Shown: piece after piece, positions 54,115-59,791 of the stretch | Position numbering within the stretch: position 1 is the first letter of the stretch | Layout of the letters: each line of letters starts with the position of its first letter | From: Methylophaga sp. OBS4 | GTDB lineage: Bacteria; Pseudomonadota; Gammaproteobacteria; Nitrosococcales; Methylophagaceae | Length of the DNA: 59,791 bases | Direction: 5' to 3' | NCBI RefSeq assembly: GCF_026319305.1 | Contig: NZ_JAPDMV010000019.1 | Location: 1-59,791, forward strand | The notes under the pieces: model-generated | What the model was told of the DNA's origin: nothing | Seen by the model: the letters and a program-made list of their open reading frames with translations, nothing else | The model's database searches: none | Made by a program: the position numbers and the translations under genes

Positions 54115-55614
54115 GTGAGCGAGTTGTTGGGAGCGTCTTTTCTCGTTGCCGGCTTCCTCATATTATTCCAATTGTTGAATCTGGTACGTTGGGCGGGTGA
54201 AGCCGTTTCGCTGTCGCGCGAATCGTTGTTTGAAATCAGCCGACGTGATATCGACGACGATGAGAAAGAGCGGAATCTGCGCTCGCACGCACTAAGACTG
54301 ATTGGGGTTTTAGGCATTCTCCTCGGTGGAGGCGTGGCGGCTGCCGGTTTCCCCGTACTTATTCTTTGGGGCCTTGACGGTCTCGGCTTTGTGTCCCTGA
54401 CTGCAACCTTGGCGTTTGCGTCCACATGGGAATTTCTGGTCGGGGCTACGCTGGTGACGACCCTGGTACTGTGGTTGTCGTGGCGGCTTAAGCACAGCAA
54501 AAAACAGTCGGCTGATAACTTCGAAAATCGCTATTCGGCGACCACCCGCATTTTACACAATCTAGCGTTTGCTACCACACCAGCCCAATTGGCGGTTGCT
54601 GACCTGGAGGACCGCTGGGCGCTCAAGCGAACTGATCCCCAACATGCAGAAAATGCGGTATTCATTACTGCTTTGCCCCGTGCCGGCACCACGTTGTTAC
54701 TCGAACTGTGCGCGGCCACCGGCGAGTTTGCCACTCACAGTTATCGGCATATGCCGTTTCTCTATACCCCGCTGCTTTGGCAGTGGCTTACGCGTTCCAT
54801 GCAAACAACGGGCGAGCTACGGGAACGCGCCCACGGCGATGGTATGCTGGTCAATGAGGACAGCCCCGAGGCATTTGAGGAAATGCTTTGGGTCGCTCAT
54901 TGGCAGGATCAGTACGACAAAAACCGGATCCAGCCATGGAAGCAAACTGAATCTGCAGATTTTGTCTCGTTCTTTCGCAACCATATGCGGAAAATCGTAT
55001 ATCTAGGCAACGGCGAACAAGGTGTATCGCCGATGCGTTATATTTCCAAGAACAACCTGAATATCGCCCGGATTGACTGGCTGCTATCTGCGTTGCCAAC
55101 GGCGCGAATTCTCGTTCCATTTCGTGACCCCGTGCAACATGCTGTGTCTCTCTGGCGTCAGCATCAAAACTTTCTATCCATCCACGAGGCGGATTCGTTC
55201 GCCCGTCATTATATGGCGGCGATAGGCCACTTTGATTTCGGCGCGAACCTTCGTCCGGTCAATTTCGACGGTTGGATGGAAGCCGAAGATCTGTTGCCTG
55301 CCACTGACATCAACTTTTGGCTGCAGTACTGGATTGCGGCCTACAGCTACCTGTGCCAACGAAACAGCGATAGGCTCGCTTTCATCGATTACGACCTGTT
55401 ATGTCGGGAACCGTCGATGTCTCTGGAGCGATTGGCCGGCTTTCTTCAACTGCGCGAACCGAACAAGCTGGTTGAGCAACATACCCGGTTGCAGGATAAG
55501 CCGCCTCATGCGATTGACAGCACTAACCTTGACACCGAACTCCTTGATAGAGCACAGACTAGTTATGCCCGACTTCAGGCACAAAGCCTTGTTACACATG
55601 ACTCGGCTCATTGA
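54115..55614 (+). CDS. membrane-bound sulfotransferase
   Basis: 499 residues. Three hydrophobic spans at about 4-26, 60-88 and 98-122 precede a cytoplasmic PAPS-dependent sulfotransferase domain. The 5'-phosphosulfate loop is TALPRAGTTLLLEL at about 184-198. The 3'-phosphate loop is PFRDPVQHAVSLWRQH near residues 335-350. Glycan, lipid or aryl substrates are all possible. GTG start at 54115 with AAGAGG upstream by about 10 bases. Together with the ASST-like protein it suggests sulfo transfer at the membrane. Confidence 0.88.
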   Translation: MSELLGASFLVAGFLILFQLLNLVRWAGEAVSLSRESLFEISRRDIDDDEKERNLRSHALRLIGVLGILLGGGVAAAGFPVLILWGLDGLGFVSLTATLAFASTWEFLVGATLVTTLVLWLSWRLKHSKKQSADNFENRYSATTRILHNLAFATTPAQLAVADLEDRWALKRTDPQHAENAVFITALPRAGTTLLLELCAATGEFATHSYRHMPFLYTPLLWQWLTRSMQTTGELRERAHGDGMLVNEDSPEAFEEMLWVAHWQDQYDKNRIQPWKQTESADFVSFFRNHMRKIVYLGNGEQGVSPMRYISKNNLNIARIDWLLSALPTARILVPFRDPVQHAVSLWRQHQNFLSIHEADSFARHYMAAIGHFDFGANLRPVNFDGWMEAEDLLPATDINFWLQYWIAAYSYLCQRNSDRLAFIDYDLLCREPSMSLERLAGFLQLREPNKLVEQHTRLQDKPPHAIDSTNLDTELLDRAQTSYARLQAQSLVTHDSAH

Positions 55615-55636
55615 ATCTCGCGGGTTTATGGTAACT

Positions 55637-55778
55637 AAAGAGGCAAGTCAGAATACGGACACCTGCAAAATGATTCCTTTCGACACGTTAAGAAAATACA
55701 ATTGAATTGACCGGTATAAGTCACCTAGTTTTACCCTGATTTAAGCGTTAATATAATCACTCCATTTTTATCACTTAA
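55637..55778 (+). repeat. right direct repeat flanking the sulfotransferase island
   Basis: It repeats the tail of the DUF3135-like gene (reading TKEASQNTDTCKMIPFDTL) and its downstream DNA, with scattered substitutions and one single-base deletion. It starts 22 bases after the sulfotransferase stop codon. The gene itself is not repeated, only its 3' end. Confidence 0.8.
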
Positions 55779-55828
55779 CCTGAGCTGCGCATAAGAAGCT
55801 TTGAAAGTTCAGCAATAAAGCACTCGCT

Positions 55829-55887
55829 CTTCGACGAGCTCAGAACGAACGGTACTATAGGGCTCCGTTCGTGCTGAGCCTGTCGAA
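55829..55887 (+). repeat. imperfect inverted repeat, CTTCGAC..GAACGG family
   Basis: The arms 55829-55852 and 55864-55887 are reverse complements at 21 of 24 positions, with an 11-base loop. CTTCGACAGGCTCAGCACGA-type units are a common dispersed palindrome in proteobacteria. It lies between the right direct repeat and the next gene. Confidence 0.8.
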
Positions 55888-56028
55888 GCATGAACAACAA
55901 CTCTGCGGAAATAAATGATTTCACCATGCGAGCGTGTTGCTTATCCAAACCTCAGGTCACCTAAGAATCAACTTGGGCTGACCTCTTGATTAGCCTTGAT
56001 TCCGACCTGACCAATTGACATCAATTTT

Positions 56029-56514
56029 ATGAGTATTCTCGTTATACAAATAGTGATTAAACAGTGGGATAAAGGTCAACGGTCTGAAGAACATATCAAG
56101 GCCCGGCAGCAGATACCCGATCGTTATCCGGTCACATCGCCCGCGGCGCAATATTTTTCCGAGCATCAAATCGTGCTCGATCAACACGGCGATGATGTGA
56201 TGGGTAACCGAATTCGCTATGAACTTACTGATGACAACCAGTTCATCATCGATCGCTTTTGCTTTGATCTGAACAAGAAAACCGTCGAGTACATTGCCCA
56301 GCCAGACTCCATGCTGCCGCCCAAACTTATTACGACCTTAGAAAATAACTGGATTCAATGTAAATACAAGTGGCGCTATAAAGTCTTTGAAGGCGGACTT
56401 TTTTACTGGCTATATGAAGAAATGATCGTCAATGCCCATTTTGTCGACAGCCTGACAGAGGATGTGTTTATGACTTCAGACCCGGCGCTTGTTTTTCAAG
56501 GGGGAGGGGAGTGA
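56029..56514 (+). CDS. hypothetical protein
   Basis: 161 residues, no family recognised. No membrane span apart from a weak hydrophobic N-terminus. A region EHQIVLDQHGDDVMGNRIRYELTDDNQFIIDRFCFDLNKK looks like a beta-rich fold, and WRYKVFEGGLFYWLYEEMIVN is conserved-looking. No good ribosome binding site is visible, so the start is uncertain. It lies alone between the palindrome at 55829 and the convergent sbtA-like gene. Confidence 0.5.
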   Translation: MSILVIQIVIKQWDKGQRSEEHIKARQQIPDRYPVTSPAAQYFSEHQIVLDQHGDDVMGNRIRYELTDDNQFIIDRFCFDLNKKTVEYIAQPDSMLPPKLITTLENNWIQCKYKWRYKVFEGGLFYWLYEEMIVNAHFVDSLTEDVFMTSDPALVFQGGGE

Positions 56515-56558
56515 CTTATGGGGCATGAGATCCTCTTGACTTTTCTTTCAAGTGATCT

Positions 56559-56592
56559 GGCCCCTTGAACGGGCCCCTTGAACGCTTGAACG
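56559..56592 (+). repeat. tandem repeat GGCCCCTTGAACG, 2.6 units
   Basis: Two perfect copies of the 13-mer GGCCCCTTGAACG and a partial CTTGAACG lie directly after the end of the sbtA-like gene. On the minus strand it would be transcribed as the 3' region of that mRNA. Confidence 0.85.
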
Positions 56593-56594
56593 AA

Positions 56595-57542
56595 TTACCC
56601 AGCCAGCACCTCCAGCAAGTAACTATATAACCCGATACCAATCAAGACGTTAAATGGAAAAGTCACACCGAGAGAGGCCAACATGGCCAGCCCGATATCT
56701 GCCTGAGGAATAGCATGTCGCACTGCCACGGGTGCGGCAATATAAGAGGCACTGGCGGTTAAAGCGCCCAGGATGACAATAGTGCCAGGCTCCAGCCCCA
56801 GCCCCAGACCAGCCACCAGCCCCGGCAAGGACAATAACGGTGGCAAGCAAAGCGCGAATGCAATCACCCGCCAGTGACGGAGCTGGATCTTGCGGAGGGT
56901 TTCTGCCGCCACCAGGCCCATTTCCAGCAGGAACAAAGAAAGCACCAGAGAGAAAGCACCGGTCAACGGCGCTGTTACACCCTCGCCCTGAACGGGGCCG
57001 TAGAGCATACCAATGATGACACCACCCACTAGCAGCACCACACTACGGTTGGTCAGGGTTTCCTGCCACAAGGGCGCGGCCTCGCCTGCCTCTGGGGGCT
57101 GGTCTCGAGTATATCTGCGATACAACCACAGGCCCGTCAGAATGGCCGGTAATTCCAACAGAACCAGATAGAGCGTGACCTGGCCGTCGGTGGCCATACC
57201 CCGGGCTTCCACCCAGGCCAGTGCCACCGCAAATGTACCGGCACTGACGGAGCCATAATGGGCACAGAAACTGGCGGCATCCGCCACATTCAGGCGCACC
57301 AGGTGACGCAGGATCGGGAACAGCATCAGGGGAATTGCAAAGCCCAGCGCAACAATCGCCAGTACCTCGGTTACCAGCCCCCAGTGCATGTTGCCATGAA
57401 GGGCCATGCCGCCTTTCAGACCGATGGTCAGCATCAGCAGCAGGCTGAGAATATCGTAGACCGACCGGGGAATGGCGAGATCAGATCGCAGAGCGCCGGC
57501 AACCAATCCCAGCAGAAAGAACATTACGATGATGTCGGGCAT
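56595..57542 (-). CDS. sbtA: SbtA-family sodium-dependent bicarbonate transporter
   Basis: 315 residues, about 10 membrane helices in two inverted halves. SIPRSVYDILSLLLMLTIGLKGG-like opening (here IPRSVYDILSLLLMLTIGLK), then CAHYGSVSAGTFAVALAWV and, in the second half, GALTASASYIAAPVAVRHAIPQADIGLAM, are typical of the SbtA/DUF897 family known from cyanobacteria. Probably imports bicarbonate with sodium, although several proteobacterial members are untested. No SbtB partner gene is present. A terminator hairpin lies just before its ribosome binding site. Confidence 0.88.
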   Translation of the reverse strand: MPDIIVMFFLLGLVAGALRSDLAIPRSVYDILSLLLMLTIGLKGGMALHGNMHWGLVTEVLAIVALGFAIPLMLFPILRHLVRLNVADAASFCAHYGSVSAGTFAVALAWVEARGMATDGQVTLYLVLLELPAILTGLWLYRRYTRDQPPEAGEAAPLWQETLTNRSVVLLVGGVIIGMLYGPVQGEGVTAPLTGAFSLVLSLFLLEMGLVAAETLRKIQLRHWRVIAFALCLPPLLSLPGLVAGLGLGLEPGTIVILGALTASASYIAAPVAVRHAIPQADIGLAMLASLGVTFPFNVLIGIGLYSYLLEVLAG

Positions 57543-57560
57543 GAACTCAAAACTCCAGAC

Positions 57561-57582
57561 AAAAAAAAGGCCCTTCTGGGCC
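57561..57582 (-). terminator. intrinsic terminator in the sbtA leader, possible attenuator
   Basis: On the minus strand GGCCC, AGAA and GGGCC form a GC stem followed by eight T, ending 18 bases before the sbtA ATG. GGAG, the likely ribosome binding site, follows after four bases (57553-57556). No minus-strand gene upstream needs a terminator, so a regulated leader is suggested. Confidence 0.7.
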
Positions 57583-57683
57583 GATCTTTATGAAGACGAA
57601 TATTATAGATTATTAAAAAATAATCGGCAGATGATTTTCAATTGACTCTGAAAATCATAAGTCGCTGCCTCTCCCGAAGAGGC

Positions 57684-57781
57684 GCCTTATAATTCTTCAT
57701 GTCCACATTGGGTGTGAGTGAATATTTTTGATTAATAAAAGGTTATTCTTCATTGTGTTGAAGGTTTCAGAATTATAAGGC
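57684..57781. repeat. 13-bp perfect inverted repeat with 72-base spacer
   Basis: GCCTTATAATTCT (57684-57696) and AGAATTATAAGGC (57769-57781) are exact reverse complements. They lie upstream of the integrase remnant, where an integron attI or attC site might be expected, but the GTTRRRY and RYYYAAC cores of attC are not visible. Confidence 0.6.
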
Positions 57782-57862
57782 CAACTTGAATACTGCTTGG
57801 TTGACAAATAAGGCCTGAAGATTATTGTGTTGATTATCAGTATCAAGGATGAGGCTGCAATC

Positions 57863-58127
57863 ATGACGAAGTCTCCTTTTCTCCAATCTGTTGAGTCCTT
57901 TATGATGACGGGCAGATCCAGTCGCCGTACTATTTCAACTTACTTGCATTGGATAAAATATTTCATACTGTTTAATAATAAGCAACACACCTCTTGCAAT
58001 CAGGTGCAGATATACGAACTGTTCAGCAGCAACTCGCGGACATGCAGATGTAAAAACAACAAAGATATATACGCATGTGCTCAAGCAAGGGGCAAAGGGT
58101 GTTAGGAGTCCATTGAGTTGTCCCTGA
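57863..58127 (+). pseudogene. intI: integron integrase (IntI) remnant, deleted and frameshifted
   Basis: The N-terminus (MTKSPFLQSV, then [20 protein letters not shown]) matches the SAM-like arm of IntI tyrosine recombinases. After residue about 50 the frame jumps to DIRTVQQQL and, in another frame, [18 protein letters not shown] and RSPLSCP, the end of the catalytic domain with the IYTHVL-type nucleophile Tyr. About 220 central residues are missing and the GH box is broken by a two-base insertion (CTCGCGGACAT for the expected CTCGGACAT). It is a clear dead integrase. Confidence 0.85.
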
Positions 58128-58154
58128 AAAGGTTAATTCAGATGACAGGCTAAT

Positions 58155-58709
58155 TTATTCCTGATACTGCCTTTTCAGTAAGACATACAAAGCCCCGGTC
58201 CCACCATCATCCACAGTGGCACTGCAAAACGCCAACACAATCTCACTCTGACGTAGCCAGAAATTGAGTTTGCTTTTCAACACCGGTTTATTGTCTCTGG
58301 AACCCAATCCTTTACCGTGAATAATGCGTACACAGCGGATATGTTCCTGCTGGCAGGCTTCCAGAAACTGGCCGAGGGTGGGTTCGGCAACAGCGAGGGT
58401 CATGCCGTGCAAATCCAGTTCAGCTTCGATATGGATTTTGCCACTACGCAGTTTTGAAAATAGTTTGTGCTGGATGCCGGAGCCACGATATTCAAGATAT
58501 TCCTCATTGCCAACGGTGTCCGGCACAAACATATCGGAGAAGGCTTCACCACTGAATTCCGGGTCGGTTGGCCGCTGGCGGCGGGTTTCCGGTTTGGGCT
58601 TGGGTTTTTGCTGCAACAGGTGATCATGACGAATAGGTTTGGTATCGCGCATTTCTGCCCGAAACAGTGCTTTTTCATCATCGGTATTATCTTTTTTTGT
58701 GTCTGTCAT
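58155..58709 (-). CDS. Smr-domain protein (SmrA/YdaL-like)
   Basis: 184 residues. A basic, Gln/Pro-rich N-terminal half is followed by the Smr domain: LDLHGMTLAVAEPTLGQFL (DLHG), then RIIHGKGLGS (HGKG) and FWLRQSEIVLAFCSAT with GGTGALYVLLKR. Members are nucleases or RNA-binding proteins in DNA repair or RNA quality control. MTDTKK at ATG 58709 is the family-like start; the open frame 79 codons upstream is unlike the family. Stands alone. Confidence 0.9.
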   Translation of the reverse strand: MTDTKKDNTDDEKALFRAEMRDTKPIRHDHLLQQKPKPKPETRRQRPTDPEFSGEAFSDMFVPDTVGNEEYLEYRGSGIQHKLFSKLRSGKIHIEAELDLHGMTLAVAEPTLGQFLEACQQEHIRCVRIIHGKGLGSRDNKPVLKSKLNFWLRQSEIVLAFCSATVDDGGTGALYVLLKRQYQE

Positions 58710-58805
58710 GATCGGTATGGAGTCAGTGTTTAACAGTGTTATATAAATAGCATTGTGCCAGATAAGACTTGTATAAAAAATCGTTTTTGAATTAACATGG
58801 CAGTC

Positions 58806-58902
58806 ACTTGTCGGGGTGCCCCGCCGGAATTTTCCGGACTGGGCTGAGATGAAACCCGTTGAACCTGAAGAGGCTCGTACCTCCGTAGGAAACAAGCAGG
58901 AT
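58806..58902 (+). ncRNA. TPP riboswitch
   Basis: CGGGGTGCC, then GGCTGAGATGAAACCCGTTG and AACCTGAAG, with CGTAGGAA near the end, match the conserved THI-box core (P1 through P5). It begins about 204 bases before the thiC start codon and should repress thiC when thiamine pyrophosphate is plentiful. The stretch to the gene is the expression platform. Confidence 0.97.
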
Positions 58903-59009
58903 ATATGCACTGACCGTTTTATCGGCCCAAGATCCGTATCCGCCACCTTGTTTGCATCCGCGCAACAACCTCATCTTCCCCGGCTACTTTTCAAGCAAGG
59001 GGGAATGAC

Positions 59010-59791
59010 GTGTCCACACAAAACAACAAGGTAATAGACCTCAAAGACCGTACCGGTATCACCACTAAACCACTGCCAGGTTCTGACAAGATTTATGTTA
59101 CCGGCAGTCGTGATGATATTCGCGTGCCTTTTCGTCAAATCGCGTTGACCGATACACCCAACAGAGATTCTGCTCTGCCGGGTATACCGAATGATCCGGT
59201 TTTGGTGTATGACACTTCCGGTATTTATACCGATCCTAATGCCACCATTGATATTGAAGCCGGTCTGCCAGCCATTCGTCAGAGCTGGATTGAGTCGCGC
59301 GATGATACCGAACAACTGAGCGAGTTCAGCTCGAAATATACCCGTGAGCAGGACGAACAGGATTTTGATATTCCGTTGTTTGCGCATCGCCGTATGCCAC
59401 GTCGTGCCAAACCGGGTAAGAACGTCAGCCAGATGCACTACGCGCGTCAGGGCGTTATCACGCCGGAAATGGAATATATCGCCATCCGTGAAAGCATGGG
59501 CCGTGAAGCATTGGCGCAGAAAGGCGAGTTGCCTGAAGGCATGGATCATCAGATCACTGCCGAATATGTGCGTAAAGAGGTGGCTGAAGGCCGGGCGATT
59601 ATTCCGGCCAATATCAACCACCCGGAAGCGGAGCCGATGATTATCGGTCGTAACTTCCTAGTCAAGATCAATGCCAATATCGGTAACTCGGCCACTACTT
59701 CATCTATCGAAGAAGAAGTCGAGAAGATGGTGTGGAGTACCCGTTGGGGCGGTGATACGGTGATGGATTTGTCCACCGGTAAACATATCCA
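59010..59791 (+). CDS. thiC: phosphomethylpyrimidine synthase, 3' end outside window
   Basis: 260 codons of a longer gene (about 620-640 residues in the family). The GTG start at 59010 has AAGGGGG upstream by 5-8 bases and gives [17 protein letters not shown]-type N-terminus. [15 protein letters not shown], then [20 protein letters not shown] and [17 protein letters not shown], are typical of ThiC, the radical-SAM enzyme making the thiamine pyrimidine from AIR. The C-terminal 4Fe-4S cluster motif is beyond the window. Controlled by the TPP riboswitch. Confidence 0.95.
   Translation, partial: MSTQNNKVIDLKDRTGITTKPLPGSDKIYVTGSRDDIRVPFRQIALTDTPNRDSALPGIPNDPVLVYDTSGIYTDPNATIDIEAGLPAIRQSWIESRDDTEQLSEFSSKYTREQDEQDFDIPLFAHRRMPRRAKPGKNVSQMHYARQGVITPEMEYIAIRESMGREALAQKGELPEGMDHQITAEYVRKEVAEGRAIIPANINHPEAEPMIIGRNFLVKINANIGNSATTSSIEEEVEKMVWSTRWGGDTVMDLSTGKHI

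Noticed and set aside
55232-55705. 157-codon frame overlapping the sulfotransferase 3' end
   Set aside because: Only its last 24 codons match the duplicated DUF3135-like tail; the rest is an alternative frame of the sulfotransferase.
57684-57781. Inverted repeat as an attC site
   Set aside because: The paired 13-mers are perfect, but the GTTRRRY and RYYYAAC cores needed for attC are not present, so I list it only as a repeat.
1-59791. tRNA, rRNA and CRISPR arrays
   Set aside because: Read by eye, no T-arm, D-arm or repeat-spacer pattern was convincing. A covariance-model tRNA scan would settle the point.

Overview
The window is about 59.8 kb of chromosome with moderate GC content and dense gene packing, from what looks like a free-living gammaproteobacterium. 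The main reasons are a type IV pilin beside a PglL-type O-oligosaccharyltransferase, gammaproteobacterial-style housekeeping proteins (MetG, SpeA, PepN, 1294-residue PurL, Mrp, Dcd, ThiC), and small families I associate with that class (DUF2835- and DUF3135-like). The genus cannot be read from the sequence. A Methylophaga/Thiotrichales-like marine organism is only a guess. I saw no rRNA, tRNA, CRISPR array or prophage. The window opens inside pglL and closes inside thiC.

Layout. 1-3.9 kb is an accessory patch: pglL, a pilin gene with a sigma-54-like promoter, a REP-associated (RAYT/Y1) transposase bounded by a perfect 15-bp inverted repeat and mirrored short arrays, and a YefM/RelE-type toxin-antitoxin pair with a 16-bp palindromic operator. 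3.9-7.6 kb holds a UMF1-type MFS protein and metG. 7.7-11.5 kb is an overlapping operon for a three-subunit succinate:quinone oxidoreductase/fumarate reductase with a di-haem b558-type anchor, plus a small helical protein. 11.8-14.5 kb is a RimK operon (membrane peptide, retropepsin-like RimB-type protein, RimK ligase, M14 deacylase).

14.6-22.3 kb is a complete alternative spermidine pathway: speA, carboxyspermidine dehydrogenase, nspC, speB. A SnoaL/KSI-like protein, a GNAT protein and a nitrilase-family amidase of unknown role follow. 22.7-28.1 kb carries a phosphoribosyltransferase, transaldolase, a LonB-like protease and a flavodoxin-fold oxidoreductase. 28.1-34.9 kb is a minus-strand trehalose operon (internally duplicated DUF5752-like protein, TreT, TreZ, TreY). 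35.3-46.4 kb is mainly housekeeping (mrp, dcd, a WD40 lipoprotein, a NIF3-like protein, pepN, a HIT protein, a DUF2835-like protein, an RDD protein, purL), with a decayed EAL-domain tail between. 46.6-50.1 kb has a PAS-GAF-GGDEF cyclase and a chemoreceptor.

50.7-58.1 kb is the second accessory region: a pseudoazurin-like copper protein, a cupin and a DUF3135-like gene. Then comes a 3.3-kb sulfotransferase island (membrane-anchored ASST-like protein, short membrane peptide, membrane sulfotransferase) flanked by diverged direct repeats. It continues with an SbtA-like bicarbonate transporter gene that has an intrinsic terminator just before its ribosome binding site, and a deleted, frameshifted integron integrase. 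58.2-59.8 kb has an Smr-domain protein and a TPP riboswitch upstream of thiC.

Several dispersed palindromes sit in the intergenic gaps: the TCCGCAGATTACGC family, the CCACGGAGGACC family, the ATTCCCGC..GGGAAT family, and the CTTCGAC..GAACGG family. The best candidates for something undescribed are the direct-repeat-flanked sulfotransferase island, the RAYT element with its arrays beside the toxin-antitoxin pair, the three-gene tail of the polyamine cluster, and the terminator fused to the sbtA leader.
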